A stretch of DNA of 64,000 nucleotides from Streptomyces barringtoniae (GCF_020819595.1 NZ_JAJHNP010000006.1:62001-126000), one strand, 5' to 3'; counted from the stretch's first letter, positions 1-8,790 are shown. Notes: a model not told the origin generated them from the sequence alone. Made by a program: numbers and translations.

Positions 1-368
1 AGGCCGGACAGCAGGGCGCCGGGCAGCAGGCCGGCCAGCAGGGCGCCGGGCAGCAGAGCGCGCAGCCCTCGCAGTCCGCCGCCGGGGGGAACAACGGCGG
101 TGGCGCCGCCGCGGCTTCCGGTCAGCAGGTCTGCAACGGCTCCACGGTCACGCTCTCCGGTGAGGCCGGCGCCCCGGCCGCGTCCAGCAACCAGTTCCCG
201 GCGGGTACGACCCTGAAGGTGACCAACCTGGACAACAACAAGTCCACGACGGTGAAGGTCACCTCCGTCTCGGGAAGCTGTGTGCTGCTCAACAACGCGG
301 CCTTCGAACAGGTCCGGGAGCCCGGCAAGTTCCTCATCCGGCACGCCCGGATCGAGAAGGTGGGGTGA
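1..368 (+). CDS. Secreted Q-rich protein with C-terminal double-psi beta-barrel-like domain (5' truncated)
   Basis: Only the last 121 codons are present; the gene enters from the left edge in the frame starting at base 3. The first 40 residues are low-complexity, with repeated GQQ and GAGQQ units followed by a Gly/Ala/Asn linker. The last 80 residues form a compact domain with two cysteines (VCNGS and SGSCV) and the segment FPAGTTLKVTNLDNNKS, which resembles the RlpA/barwin-like double-psi beta-barrel fold. Members of that fold are usually extracellular and act on or bind glycans. The Q-rich linker resembles the one in the DUF1996 protein at 7126, suggesting a similar cell-wall or extracellular setting. 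The fold assignment is from motif memory only. Confidence 0.7.
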   Translation, partial: AGQQGAGQQAGQQGAGQQSAQPSQSAAGGNNGGGAAAASGQQVCNGSTVTLSGEAGAPAASSNQFPAGTTLKVTNLDNNKSTTVKVTSVSGSCVLLNNAAFEQVREPGKFLIRHARIEKVG

Positions 369-371
369 GGT

Positions 372-1241
372 TCAGGGACCGGACAGGAATGCGGTGAGGC
401 GGCCGGCCAGGGCGGCGGGTGCCGCCTGCGGCAGCGCGTGGTGCGAGAGGCCCGGCAGTACGCCCGTCTCCACGTGCGGCAGCAGTGCAGTCGCCCCGGC
501 AGCCACCTCGCGGGGGTCATGGGTCCTGCTGTTCGCGGCCACGAGCAGCAGGGTCCGGGCCTCCAGGGCCCGCAGCGCGTCCGGTGCCGGGCGCGGGCCG
601 GTCACCGGCTTCGCCGCCGGGAAGCCGGCCGCCGCCTCCTGGAGGGCGAGCCAGTCCGGGTCCGGGGGTGCCCCTCCCCCGGTCTCCCACTCCAGGAAGG
701 CGCGGGCCCGGCGGGGCGTGGGCCGCAGCAGCATCGGCAGGGCGTGCAGCAGATACGCCGCCTTGAACCCGGCGAAGCACTGGGTCGGGTCCAGGAGGAA
801 CAGGCGGCGTGTCCGGGCCGGGGCGTGCACGGCGTAGTGGAGGGCGATCCAGCCGCCGTACGAGTGCCCGCCCAGGTCGGCCGAGGCGGCGCCCAGGCCG
901 TCCAGGACCGCGTCCAGCCAGAGCGTCAGGTCGGCGACCGCACGGGGGTGGCGGTCGCCGGCCGGGGCGCTCGGGCCCGGGGCGCCGATCACGTCGACCG
1001 CGTGCACCCGGCGTACCCGGGCCAGCTCCGCGACCTGGGCGTACCAGGAGACGGAGGTGGCCCCGCCACCGCCCGGGAGCAGGACCAGCGGGGGCGCGTC
1101 GCGGGGGCCGCAGGTGTTGACGCGGGTGTCCCCGAAGGGCGTGGCGACGGTCAGTGCCTCCCGCTCGGCGGGCCATTTCGCCAGGACCTTGTCGTACGCA
1201 ACCCGGAAGGCCTCGCTGTCGTATCCGGTGTCTCCGGCCAC
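372..1241 (-). CDS. Alpha/beta hydrolase
   Basis: This 289-residue protein has a classic alpha/beta-hydrolase layout: an oxyanion-type LLPGGGGAT segment near residue 50, the nucleophile elbow GHSYGGW near residue 125 and a C-terminal catalytic histidine in GLSHHALP. The substrate cannot be inferred. The start is a GTG preceded by AGGGGG; the frame stays open far upstream, but that extension runs antisense to the marR gene and is not credible. The gene is divergent from the MarR regulator at 1311, with only about 70 bp between the starts, and that gap holds inverted repeats. This is the usual arrangement of a MarR protein controlling its neighbour. It stops 3 bp after the preceding convergent gene. 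Confidence 0.88.
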   Translation of the reverse strand: MAGDTGYDSEAFRVAYDKVLAKWPAEREALTVATPFGDTRVNTCGPRDAPPLVLLPGGGGATSVSWYAQVAELARVRRVHAVDVIGAPGPSAPAGDRHPRAVADLTLWLDAVLDGLGAASADLGGHSYGGWIALHYAVHAPARTRRLFLLDPTQCFAGFKAAYLLHALPMLLRPTPRRARAFLEWETGGGAPPDPDWLALQEAAAGFPAAKPVTGPRPAPDALRALEARTLLLVAANSRTHDPREVAAGATALLPHVETGVLPGLSHHALPQAAPAALAGRLTAFLSGP

Positions 1242-1254
1242 GGAACCGCCCCCT

Positions 1255-1295
1255 ATTATCTCGTTCGGCAAGATACTCGTCGAGCGAGATGATAA
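1255..1295. promoter_or_regulatory. Candidate MarR operator in divergent promoter
   Basis: The gap between the hydrolase and marR contains TTATCTCG at 1256-1263 and its near inverse CGAGATGATAA at 1285-1295. Between them sit an imperfect palindrome ATCTCG...AAGAT (1259-1275) and CTCGTCGAG (1276-1284). GATAAT on the minus strand (1255-1260) can serve as a -10 for the hydrolase. The spacing and symmetry fit a MarR-family dimer site, but binding is inferred. Confidence 0.45.
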
Positions 1296-1310
1296 CCGGG
1301 GAGGCCCCGC

Positions 1311-1787
1311 GTGCAGTCCGAGCTGGAGACCATCCATCTGCTGCGTACCGTCGCCGTCGAACTCGGCCTGCACAGCGGCCGGTTCGCGCAGCGGAACGGC
1401 ATGCATCCGACGGACGTACGCGCCCTGATCGCACTCATGGACGCGCGGCGCGCGGGCGATGAGCTGACCGCCGGGCGGCTCGGGGCCGCGCTCGGGCTCA
1501 ACTCGGCGGGCACGACGGCGCTGCTGGACCGGCTGGAGCGGGCGGGGCAGGTACGGCGGACTCGCGGGCAGAGCGATCGACGCAAGGTCGTCGTGGAGGT
1601 GACGGACAGCGCCGTGGAACTCGGCTGGGCGTTCTTCGGGCCGCTGATCGAGCGGTCGCAGGAGTTGCTGCGCGGCTACGACGACCATCAGCGGGCCGCG
1701 ATCCGGGACTTCCTCGACGGGGTGCGGCAGGCCGCCGCGGAAGGCGCCCATACCCCGCCCACCGGCACCTCACAACGTGAGTCGTGA
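1311..1787 (+). CDS. MarR family transcriptional regulator
   Basis: This 158-residue winged-helix protein has the helix-turn-helix ELTAGRLGAALGLNSAGTTA followed by the recognition/wing region LLDRLERAGQVRRTRGQSDRR, typical of MarR regulators. The DRR wing motif is intact. The start is GTG at 1311 with GGGGAGG 6-12 bases upstream. It is divergent from the hydrolase at 372-1241 and probably represses both promoters, releasing when a small phenolic or lipophilic ligand binds, as is common in the family. The ligand is unknown. Its stop codon lies inside the region that also carries GlnR-like elements for the next gene, glnII. Confidence 0.9.
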   Translation: MQSELETIHLLRTVAVELGLHSGRFAQRNGMHPTDVRALIALMDARRAGDELTAGRLGAALGLNSAGTTALLDRLERAGQVRRTRGQSDRRKVVVEVTDSAVELGWAFFGPLIERSQELLRGYDDHQRAAIRDFLDGVRQAAAEGAHTPPTGTSQRES

Positions 1788-1818
1788 CACAGAACGACCA
1801 GGTAACACGGGGTTCACA
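1784..1818 (+). promoter_or_regulatory. Candidate GlnR-type box upstream of glnII
   Basis: GTGAC at 1784-1788 and GTAAC at 1802-1806, the latter followed six bases later by TTCAC (1813-1817), partly match the GlnR pattern gTnAC-n6-GaAAC known from S. coelicolor nitrogen genes. Spacing between the two GTnAC elements is 18 bp rather than the ideal 22, so the match is imperfect. A GCCTGT-TG-ACAGGC hairpin lies just downstream at 1841-1854. Regulation by GlnR/GlnRII is inferred from the family. Confidence 0.4.
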
Positions 1819-1940
1819 CAAGGGCAATGGACGGGAAACCGCCTGTTGACAGGCTGCCCGGCAGTTCGAGCGGCGCCCCAGTGCCGCAGCGCCGCAGCAC
1901 CCGCACCGAGTGCGCCCGACCCTCTAAGGATGTGGCCCCC

Positions 1941-2972
1941 GTGACCTTCAAGGCTGAGTACATCTGGATCGACGGCACCGCGCCGACGGCCAAGCTCCGT
2001 TCCAAGACGAAGGTCATCACGGGTACCCCGGCCGGTCTCGACGCGCTGCCGATCTGGGGCTTCGACGGCTCCTCGACCAACCAGGCCGAGGGCCACTCCT
2101 CGGACCGCGTGCTCAAGCCGGTCTTCACCTGCCCGGACCCGATCCGCGGCGGCGACGACATCCTGGTGCTGTGTGAGGTCCTCGACATCGACTTGACCCC
2201 GCACCGGTCCAACACGCGTGCCGCGCTGGCCGAGGTCGCCGAGCGCTTCGCCGCGCAGGAGCCGGTCTTCGGCATCGAGCAGGAGTACACCTTCTTCGAC
2301 GGCTCCCGCCCGCTGGGCTTCCCCGAGGGCGGCTTCCCGGCCCCGCAGGGCGGCTACTACTGCGGTGTCGGCGCCGACGAGATCTTCGGCCGCGAGATCG
2401 TCGAGGCCCACTTGGACAACTGCCTGAAGGCGGGTCTCGCCATCTCGGGCATCAACGCCGAGGTCATGCCCGGCCAGTGGGAGTTCCAGGTCGGCCCGGT
2501 CTCCCCGCTGGAGGTCTCCGACCAGCTGTGGGTGGCCCGCTGGCTGCTGTACCGCACCGCCGAGGACTTCGGCATCTCCGCGACCCTCGACCCCAAGCCG
2601 GTCAAGGGCGACTGGAACGGCGCGGGCGCGCACACCAACTTCTCCACCAAGGCCATGCGCGAGGGCTACGACGCGATCATCACCGCGTGCGAGTCGCTCG
2701 GCGAGGGCTCCAAGCCGCTGGACCACGTCAAGAACTACGGCGCCGGCATCGACGAGCGCCTGACGGGTCTGCACGAGACCGCCCCGTGGGACAAGTACTC
2801 CTACGGCGTCTCCGACCGCGGCGCCTCGGTCCGTATCCCGTGGCAGGTGGAGAAGGACGGCAAGGGCTACATCGAGGACCGCCGTCCGAACGCCAACGTC
2901 GACCCGTACGTGGTGACCCGCCTGCTGGTGGATACCTGCTGCACCGCGCTGGAGAAGGCCGGCCAGGTCTGA
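1941..2972 (+). CDS. glnII: Glutamine synthetase type II (eukaryotic-like)
   Basis: This 343-residue enzyme makes glutamine from glutamate, ammonia and ATP in the cytoplasm. It is clearly the short, heat-labile type II form: MTFKAEYIWIDGT at the N-terminus, the beta-grasp signature WGFDGSSTNQAEG, GIEQEYTFFD (metal ligands), the NAEVMPGQWEFQVGP segment and KGDWNGAGAHTNFSTK at the ATP/glutamate site. The start is GTG at 1941 with AAGGA ten bases upstream; an in-frame start at 1827 would add 38 residues lacking any family similarity. Type II enzymes lack the adenylylation loop, so GlnE at 29495 should not modify this protein. The upstream GlnR-like elements and the nearby GlnRII-like regulator fit nitrogen control. 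Confidence 0.97.
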   Translation: MTFKAEYIWIDGTAPTAKLRSKTKVITGTPAGLDALPIWGFDGSSTNQAEGHSSDRVLKPVFTCPDPIRGGDDILVLCEVLDIDLTPHRSNTRAALAEVAERFAAQEPVFGIEQEYTFFDGSRPLGFPEGGFPAPQGGYYCGVGADEIFGREIVEAHLDNCLKAGLAISGINAEVMPGQWEFQVGPVSPLEVSDQLWVARWLLYRTAEDFGISATLDPKPVKGDWNGAGAHTNFSTKAMREGYDAIITACESLGEGSKPLDHVKNYGAGIDERLTGLHETAPWDKYSYGVSDRGASVRIPWQVEKDGKGYIEDRRPNANVDPYVVTRLLVDTCCTALEKAGQV

Positions 2973-2988
2973 TCCGTCCCGCTTCCGA

Positions 2989-3021
2989 CAGGGGCGCCCA
3001 CCGTCGTGGTGGGCGCCCCTG
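2989..3021 (+). terminator. Terminator of glnII
   Basis: A perfect 14-bp stem, CAGGGGCGCCCACC (2989-3002) with GGTGGGCGCCCCTG (3008-3021) and a 5-base GTCGT loop, starts 16 bases after the glnII stop. There is no T-run, as is common for Streptomyces terminators. Confidence 0.85.
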
Positions 3022-3110
3022 CTGCGTATCGTGCGGCCCATTGTCCGGATGGCGAGACGACATTTCACGCAGGGGTCCTACCCGGCGCCCGCGTCTGCTT
3101 CAATGGGCCC

Positions 3111-3233
3111 ATGGCCAGCTTCCAGAAGTACACCGCGACGGGTCGCCATGACCTCGAGCCCTTCTGGCCTTCCCGTCAGCACCACGACTTCGACCGGGTG
3201 TGTTGCCGCGCGGTGAACGCGCGGGCCCTCTAA
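3111..3233 (+). CDS. Putative regulatory leader peptide (40 aa) upstream of glnRII-like gene
   Basis: This short ORF encodes 40 residues containing PFWPSRQHHDFDRVCCRAVN. It starts at ATG 3111, ends at TAA 3231-3233 and precedes the OmpR-type regulator by 120 bp in the same direction. From memory, peptides with the HHDFDRV segment followed by cysteines recur in front of regulators in Streptomyces and are annotated as leader peptides; adjacent Cys codons (TGT TGC at 3201-3206) suggest ribosome-mediated sensing. Downstream the mRNA can form short hairpins: GGCC-TTC-GGCC near 3248-3258 and the palindrome GACGTACGTC near 3269-3278. Attenuation is inference. The ribosome binding site is weak, so translation is not certain. 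Confidence 0.55.
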   Translation: MASFQKYTATGRHDLEPFWPSRQHHDFDRVCCRAVNARAL

Positions 3234-3353
3234 AGCCGTAACCCCCGGCCTTCGGCCAGCGCGGAACGACGTACGTCCCCCGGCGCGCCCCGACCACGAA
3301 TCGCGGCCGTCGCCTCGACCGACGAACCTCTCGCGCGAAAGAGCTGACCTCTC

Positions 3354-3926
3354 ATGGCGACCACTCGTTCTCTCTCCCCCGCCCCCACCGCCCCCGCCCG
3401 GCACCGGCTGCGCGCCGTCGACCGGGACGAGGTGGTCGACGTCGCGGACCTCCTGCCACCGGGTGCCACCTGGCTGCCCGCGCCGCAGCACACCCTGCCG
3501 ACCCTGCCCGGACAGCCGCCGATGGTCGGCTACCTGGTGCTGGTCCCGGCCGACCAGCACCCGCCGTTCCTGCCGGTAGCGGTGCCGGACCAGCCGGAGA
3601 CGGCCGCCGAGGCGGACGGCCGGGCGGGCGGCGAGCCGCTGGTGCGGATCGACCCCGTGCGGCGCACCGCCCGCGTCGAGGGCCGTGAACTCGACCTGAC
3701 CTACCTGGAGTTCGAACTGCTCGCGCACCTGGTGGCCCATCCGCACCGGGTGCACACCCGCGACCAGCTGGTCACCACGGTGTGGGGCTACGGCCACGTC
3801 GGGGACGGCCGCACCGTCGACGTGCACATCGCCCGGCTGCGCCGCAAGCTGGGCGCCCAGCACCGCCAGGCGATCCAGACGGTGCGCCGGGTCGGCTACA
3901 AGTACACCCCGCCGACCGGCCGCTGA
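3354..3926 (+). CDS. glnRII: Orphan OmpR-type winged-helix regulator (GlnRII-like)
   Basis: This 190-residue protein has a C-terminal OmpR/PhoB winged-helix domain (about residues 100-185: RVEGRELDLTYLEFELLAHL, then VDVHIARLRRKLG and the terminal VRRVGYKY) and a proline-rich N-terminus with no recognisable phosphoacceptor receiver domain. No sensor kinase is adjacent. In S. coelicolor the orphan regulator GlnRII sits next to glnII and binds the same promoters as GlnR (glnA, glnII, amtB); size and location here match, so I use that name. Start ATG 3354 has a modest AAAGAG upstream. The preceding leader ORF suggests additional post-transcriptional control. Confidence 0.85.
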   Translation: MATTRSLSPAPTAPARHRLRAVDRDEVVDVADLLPPGATWLPAPQHTLPTLPGQPPMVGYLVLVPADQHPPFLPVAVPDQPETAAEADGRAGGEPLVRIDPVRRTARVEGRELDLTYLEFELLAHLVAHPHRVHTRDQLVTTVWGYGHVGDGRTVDVHIARLRRKLGAQHRQAIQTVRRVGYKYTPPTGR

Positions 3927-4001
3927 CCGGGGCTGGACGAGCGGCTCTGCCCTCGGCAGAGTCCCCTGCCGCCACTCGCCCGGAGCGGGCACGATCCCGG
4001 T

Positions 4002-5054
4002 ATGAGACTTCTGGTGCTGGGCGGTACGGAGTTCGTGGGGCGGGCGGTCGCCCAGGCGGCGCTGGGGCGCGGCTGGGAGGTGACCGTCTTCCACCGGGGG
4101 CGGCACCAACCCCCGCCCGGGGTGCGGTCGTTGCAGGGCGACCGCACCGCCCCGGACGGCCTGGCCGCGCTCGCCGCCGGTGCCGGTTCCTGGGACGCCG
4201 TGGTCGACACCTGGTCGGCCGAGCCGCGTGCCGTGCTCGCGGCGGCACGGCTGCTGCGGGGCCGTGTCGCGCGGTACGTGTACGTCTCCAGCCGGTCGGT
4301 GTACGCCTGGCCCTGGCCGAGCCTCGGCGGGGCCGCCGAGGCTGGGGCGCCGGTCGAGGGCGCCGCCGCCGACGCGGGGCCGACCGACTACCCGCGCGAC
4401 AAGCGGGGCGGTGAACTGGCCGCCGTCGAGGCCTTCGGCGAGCGGGACTCGCTGCTGGTGCGGGCGGGGCTGATCCTCGGGCCGTACGAGAACGTGGGCC
4501 GGCTGCCCTGGTGGCTGACCCGGATCGCCCGCGGCGGCCCGGTGCTGGCCCCCGGGCCGCGCGAGCTGCCGGTGCAGTTCATCGACGCCCGCGATCTGGC
4601 CGGCTGGATCCTCGGCGCGGTGCAACAGTCGCTGAGCGGGCCGTACGACCTGATCGGCCCGCCCGGGCACAGCACCATGGGCGAGCTGCTCGACCTGTGT
4701 GTCCGGGTCACCGGCGCGGACGCCGAGCTGCGCTGGACCGATCCGCAGGCGATCCTGGCCGCCGGGATCGAACCGTGGACCGGGCTGCCGGTGTGGGTGC
4801 CGCCGGGCACCGAGCTGTACGACTGCGTGCACCGCACCGACGTGTCACGGGCGCTGGCGACCGGTCTGGTGTGCCGGCCGGCCGCACAGACCATGGCGGA
4901 CACCTGGCGCTGGCTGACGGCGACCGGCGGCGAGGCGCCGATGCGGCCCGACCGGACGGCCCCGGGCGTCGATCCGGAGGTGGAGGCGAAGGTGCTGGCC
5001 GGGGGCGGGGGTGTACCTGGCACCACCCCCGAAGAGGCGACTTCGGACGACTGA
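4002..5054 (+). CDS. NAD-dependent epimerase/dehydratase family protein (extended SDR)
   Basis: This 350-residue Rossmann-fold protein begins MRLLVLGGTEFVGRAVAQAA, an atypical GGTxFxGR form of the extended short-chain dehydrogenase nucleotide-binding loop. A YVYVSSRSVYAW segment (Ser/Tyr region) and DYPRDKRG, which supplies a YxxxK-like pair, follow. VQFIDARDLAGWIL matches the substrate-domain region of the family. Streptomyces genomes contain many such reductases without known substrate. The start ATG at 4002 lies 75 bp after the glnRII-like stop. Its C-terminal 30 residues are acidic and Gly-rich, probably disordered. It ends 31 bp before the histidine kinase; a functional link is not evident. 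Confidence 0.85.
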   Translation: MRLLVLGGTEFVGRAVAQAALGRGWEVTVFHRGRHQPPPGVRSLQGDRTAPDGLAALAAGAGSWDAVVDTWSAEPRAVLAAARLLRGRVARYVYVSSRSVYAWPWPSLGGAAEAGAPVEGAAADAGPTDYPRDKRGGELAAVEAFGERDSLLVRAGLILGPYENVGRLPWWLTRIARGGPVLAPGPRELPVQFIDARDLAGWILGAVQQSLSGPYDLIGPPGHSTMGELLDLCVRVTGADAELRWTDPQAILAAGIEPWTGLPVWVPPGTELYDCVHRTDVSRALATGLVCRPAAQTMADTWRWLTATGGEAPMRPDRTAPGVDPEVEAKVLAGGGGVPGTTPEEATSDD

Positions 5055-5085
5055 CGCGGGCAGGGCCGTCGGCAAGACTGACGGC

Positions 5086-6351
5086 ATGAACACCGACACC
5101 GAAAGCGACGACTTCCGCACCCGGGCCCGCAGCGCGGTACTGGCCGCCGTACAGGGGCTGACGCTGGCCGTGGCCGTGCTGCCCTGCGGTGTGGCGTTCC
5201 TCGTCCTGACCCTCGTCTCCGTCGCGCTCATCCCGGTCGGTGTCGGGCTCGTCACGACCCCGGCCGTCCTGACCGGCGTACGGGCCCTCGCGGACGCCCG
5301 CAGGAAGCTCGCGGCGGAGTGGTGCGGGGTGCGGATCCCGGTGGCGTACCGGCCGCCGCCCCGCAGTGCCAACCCCTGGACGCGCACCTTCGCCCTGCTC
5401 CGGGACCCGCAGGTCCGGCGGGACGTGCGGTGGCTGCCGGTGGACATGACCGCGGGGTTCGTCACCGCACTGCTTCCGGCCCTGCTGCTGTTCTACCCGT
5501 TCGAGGGGTTCGCGGTGGCGGCCGGGCTGTGGCGGGTGACGGACGGGCCGTACTGGTACCTCTTCGTGCCGGTCGGCGGCCCCCTGACGGCGCTGGCCGC
5601 CGCCGTGCCGGCCGCCGGGCTCCTGGTCCTCGCCTTCCGCCACACCCCTCGTCTGATGCGTCTCCACTTCCGGCTCACCCGGGCCGTCCTCGGCCCGGCC
5701 GACGGCGAACTCGCCGAACGGGTCCGGGTGTTGACCGAGACCCGGCGGGACGCCGTGGACACCTCCGCCGCCGAACTGCGGCGCATCGAGCGCGACCTCC
5801 ACGACGGGGCGCAGGCCCGGCTGGTCGCCATGGGCATGGACCTCGGCACCATCGAGATGCTGGTGGAACACGACCCGGCCCGGGCGAAGAAGCTGCTGGC
5901 CCAGGCCCGCCGGAACTCCGCCGAGGCCCTGGAGGAACTGCGCGACCTGGTGCGCGGCATCCACCCGCCGGTCCTCGCCGAACGCGGACTCGGCGACGCC
6001 GTGAGGGCGCTGGCGCTGCGGCTGCCGCTGCCGGCCGAGGTGACCGTGGAGCTGCCCCGCCGGGCGGACGCGCCGGTGGAGTCCGCGGCCTACTTCGCGG
6101 TCAGCGAGGTGCTCACCAACGCCGCCAAGCACTCCGGCGCCGACCGGGTCTGGGTCGACGTGCACCATGCCGACGGCCGGCTGCGGATCACGGTCACCGA
6201 CAACGGCAGGGGCGGCGCGGCGGTCGGCGCCGGGTCGGGTCTCGCCGGGGTCGAACGCCGGCTCGGTACATTCGACGGCGTCCTGGCCGTCAGCAGCCCC
6301 GTCGGCGGCCCCACCCTGGTGACCATGGAGATCCCGTGCGCGTTGTCCTAG
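5086..6351 (+). CDS. NarL-type sensor histidine kinase
   Basis: This 421-residue membrane kinase has an N-terminal sensor region with about four hydrophobic segments (residues 20-60 and 120-185) resembling the 'putative sensor' domain of actinobacterial kinases. A HisKA_3 dimerisation domain follows, with phosphoacceptor His239 in RRIERDLHDGAQARL, then a GHKL ATPase domain with SEVLTNAAKHSGA (N box) and VTDNGRGG (G1 box). ATG 5086 was chosen over an upstream in-frame start because it lies past the previous gene's stop. It overlaps the response-regulator start by 16 bp, so the two are translationally coupled. The signal sensed is unknown. Confidence 0.93.
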   Translation: MNTDTESDDFRTRARSAVLAAVQGLTLAVAVLPCGVAFLVLTLVSVALIPVGVGLVTTPAVLTGVRALADARRKLAAEWCGVRIPVAYRPPPRSANPWTRTFALLRDPQVRRDVRWLPVDMTAGFVTALLPALLLFYPFEGFAVAAGLWRVTDGPYWYLFVPVGGPLTALAAAVPAAGLLVLAFRHTPRLMRLHFRLTRAVLGPADGELAERVRVLTETRRDAVDTSAAELRRIERDLHDGAQARLVAMGMDLGTIEMLVEHDPARAKKLLAQARRNSAEALEELRDLVRGIHPPVLAERGLGDAVRALALRLPLPAEVTVELPRRADAPVESAAYFAVSEVLTNAAKHSGADRVWVDVHHADGRLRITVTDNGRGGAAVGAGSGLAGVERRLGTFDGVLAVSSPVGGPTLVTMEIPCALS

Positions 6352-6989
6352 CCGAAGACCTCTTCCTGCTGCGCGACGGGCTGGTGCGGATGCTGGAGGC
6401 CTTCGGCTTCGAGATCGCGGCCGCCGTCGAGTCCGGCCCCGAACTCTCCCGGGCGCTCGCCGAGCTGGACGCGGACGTCGCCGTGGTCGACGTACGGCTG
6501 CCGCCCACGCACACCGACGAGGGCCTGCAGTGCGCGCTCGCGGCCCGCAGGGCCCGGCCCGGGCTGCCGGTGCTGGTCCTCTCGCAGCACGTGGAGCAGC
6601 TGTACGCGCGCGAGCTGCTCGCCGACGGCAACGGCGGGATCGGGTATCTGCTGAAGGACCGGGTCTTCGACGCCGAGCAGTTCGTCGACGCCGTACGACG
6701 GGTAGCGGCCGGCGGTACGGCGATGGACCCGCAGGTGATCCAGCAGCTGCTGTCCCGCCGGGCCGGAGACGACCGGCCGCTCGCGGGCCTCACCCCGCGC
6801 GAGCTGGAGGTGCTGGAGCTGATGGCGCAGGGCCGGTCGAACGCGGGCATCGCGGCCCAGCTGGTGGTGACCGAACGGGCCGTCGCCAAACACACCTCCA
6901 ACATCTTCGCCAAGCTGGGCCTGGAGGTGTCGGACGACGACAACCGGCGCGTGCTGGCCGTCCTCGCCCATCTGGACCGGGACCGCTGA
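6336..6989 (+). CDS. NarL/LuxR-type response regulator
   Basis: This 217-residue regulator pairs with the kinase at 5086. The receiver domain (residues 1-125) has the acidic pocket AED at the start, phosphoacceptor Asp52 in [10 protein letters not shown] and the conserved Lys in GYLLKDRVF. The C-terminal LuxR helix-turn-helix reads [20 protein letters not shown] and [17 protein letters not shown]. The start is GTG 6336, inside the kinase coding sequence. The next gene, for a DUF1996 exported protein, starts 137 bp downstream and is a conceivable target, but no binding site is visible. Confidence 0.93.
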   Translation: MRVVLAEDLFLLRDGLVRMLEAFGFEIAAAVESGPELSRALAELDADVAVVDVRLPPTHTDEGLQCALAARRARPGLPVLVLSQHVEQLYARELLADGNGGIGYLLKDRVFDAEQFVDAVRRVAAGGTAMDPQVIQQLLSRRAGDDRPLAGLTPRELEVLELMAQGRSNAGIAAQLVVTERAVAKHTSNIFAKLGLEVSDDDNRRVLAVLAHLDRDR

Positions 6990-7125
6990 CCAGCCAACTC
7001 CCCTGTTTCTGCGAGGAATTTGTGAGACCGGTGAACACCTCTGGGGCGGCGTCCGTATGGAAGGGCGCCGCTTCACTCCTGTCGGGCGCCTCGATGCTGC
7101 CCCGCAAGGAAGTCAGAGGAGTTCC

Positions 7126-8697
7126 ATGGGACGCAACACACGAAAACGCCGTACGCCGCTGGCCACCAAGGCCATAGCCGCATCGGCGGCCCTAGCGCTC
7201 GGTGGGGGCGGGCTGATCTGGGCGAACTTCTACGCCTCTGCGCACGAGTCGCACAACCAGTCGTGGGGAGGCAACCAGACGAAGGCCGCCACGGCGCAGG
7301 TCGCGACGATCTCCTGTCCGGATGTCCAGCAGAAGCTGACGAACGTGCCCTGGCGGGCCCGCCAGGGCGTGGCGATGGAGCTGTCGAACCTCGACAAGCA
7401 GATCACCGAGGCCTACACCCGGCTCGCCTCCACGCGTGACGCGCAGGCCAAGGATCCGAGCTTCGTGCAGAACGCGATCGTCGGTCCGCTCAAGGAGAAG
7501 CGGGCGGCGACGATCGACCGGATCCGGATCGACATCCAGCGCGTCGGCGGCAGCTTCAACAACGCCCTGTCGCAGCTCGCCGCCTGCACCACGCAGTCCG
7601 CCAACCAGACCACCGCCGGGGGGAACGGCGATGGCCAGCAGCAGAACACCGGCGGTCAGCAACAGCAGGGCGGTCAGCAACAGCAAGGCGGTCAGCAACA
7701 GCAAGGCGGCCAGCAGCAGGGAGGTCAGCAGCAGCAAGGCGGCCAGCAGCAGGGCAACAACGGTGGCCAGGGCGGTGACGGACCCGCCGCGGCGGACTTC
7801 GTGGACATCACCAAGGTCGCACCGAACGTCCAGGGCAAGCCGAACCAGACCCCCAACGCCTCGACGGGCACGTTCACCACCCGCTGCGGTGTGAACGCGA
7901 ACCAGAACCACAACAGCGACAACGTGATCGTCGCGCCCGGCGTGACCAACGGCGCCCACCACGTGCACGACTACGTGGGCAACCAGAAGGTCAACGCGTT
8001 CTCCAGCAACCAGACGTTCCTGCAGGGCGGCACCAGCTGCCAGAACCGCAACGACCTGTCGGCGTACTACTGGCCGGTCATCCGCGAGCAGGACGGCACC
8101 CAGGAGAAGGACGCGAACGCGGACGGCGGTGGCAAGGACCTCAACGTCGGCAAGATCCTGGTCCCCCAGCAGGCCCAGATCAAGTACGTGGGCAGCCCGG
8201 CCAGCAAGGTCGTCGCGATGCCGCAGTTCCTGCGGATCATCACCGGTGACGCCAAGGCCTTCGTCAACGGCCCGGCCAACGCCAACGCCCACTGGAGCTG
8301 CACCGGCTTCGAGAACAGGGTGCAGCTGACCGACAAGTACCCGATCTGCCCGCAGGGCAGCCAGGTGGTGCGCTCGTTCGCCTTCCAGAGCTGCTGGGAC
8401 GGCCAGAACATCGACAGCGCCAACCACCGCACCCACGTGGCCTTCGCGGATCCGGGGAGCGGTGTCTGCCCGAACGGCTTCAAGGCGATCCCGCAGCTGA
8501 CGATGCGCCTGGTCTACAACGTGCCGCAGCCCGTCATCCAGGCGGACGGCACGGTGAAGAACGCCTACGCGGTCGACGGCTTCCCGGAGGAGCTGCACAA
8601 GCCGATCACCGACCACGACGACTTCATCAGCGTCACGACCGGCGGCCTGGCGAACCGGATCGCCAACTGCATCAACGGCGGCCGGAAATGCGCATGA
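7126..8697 (+). CDS. Exported DUF1996 domain protein with GQQQ repeat linker
   Basis: The 523-residue product begins with an RKRR-rich n-region and a hydrophobic segment (residues 18-35) that is a signal peptide or anchor. Residues 60-165 form a helical region with three cysteines. Residues 170-215 are a low-complexity linker of repeated GGQQQQ units. The C-terminal 300 residues are the DUF1996 domain: [19 protein letters not shown], then [12 protein letters not shown], with conserved histidines and several Cys pairs ([30 protein letters not shown]). DUF1996 proteins occur in fungi and actinomycetes; their biochemical role is not established. Start ATG 7126 has AGAGGAG five bases upstream. 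The Q-rich linker is shared in style with the protein at the left edge. Confidence 0.92.
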   Translation: MGRNTRKRRTPLATKAIAASAALALGGGGLIWANFYASAHESHNQSWGGNQTKAATAQVATISCPDVQQKLTNVPWRARQGVAMELSNLDKQITEAYTRLASTRDAQAKDPSFVQNAIVGPLKEKRAATIDRIRIDIQRVGGSFNNALSQLAACTTQSANQTTAGGNGDGQQQNTGGQQQQGGQQQQGGQQQQGGQQQGGQQQQGGQQQGNNGGQGGDGPAAADFVDITKVAPNVQGKPNQTPNASTGTFTTRCGVNANQNHNSDNVIVAPGVTNGAHHVHDYVGNQKVNAFSSNQTFLQGGTSCQNRNDLSAYYWPVIREQDGTQEKDANADGGGKDLNVGKILVPQQAQIKYVGSPASKVVAMPQFLRIITGDAKAFVNGPANANAHWSCTGFENRVQLTDKYPICPQGSQVVRSFAFQSCWDGQNIDSANHRTHVAFADPGSGVCPNGFKAIPQLTMRLVYNVPQPVIQADGTVKNAYAVDGFPEELHKPITDHDDFISVTTGGLANRIANCINGGRKCA

Positions 8698-8721
8698 CCG
8701 CCTGACACGGGCCACACAGCG

Positions 8722-8758
8722 AGGCCGGTGACGGACCCCCCTCCCGTCACCGGCCTTT
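8722..8758 (+). terminator. Terminator after DUF1996 gene
   Basis: A perfect 13-bp stem, AGGCCGGTGACGG (8722-8734) with CCGTCACCGGCCT (8744-8756), is followed by TT. It lies 25 bp after the stop at 8697 and before the convergent lipoprotein gene, so it may serve both. Confidence 0.85.
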
Positions 8759-8790
8759 CCCGTGCGCGCCCCCCGCTGGATACGGCCGGC

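Noticed and set aside
1827..1940. N-terminal extension of glnII to an upstream ATG
   Set aside because: The added residues have no similarity to glutamine synthetases and cover the probable promoter region; GTG 1941 with AAGGA matches the known N-terminus.
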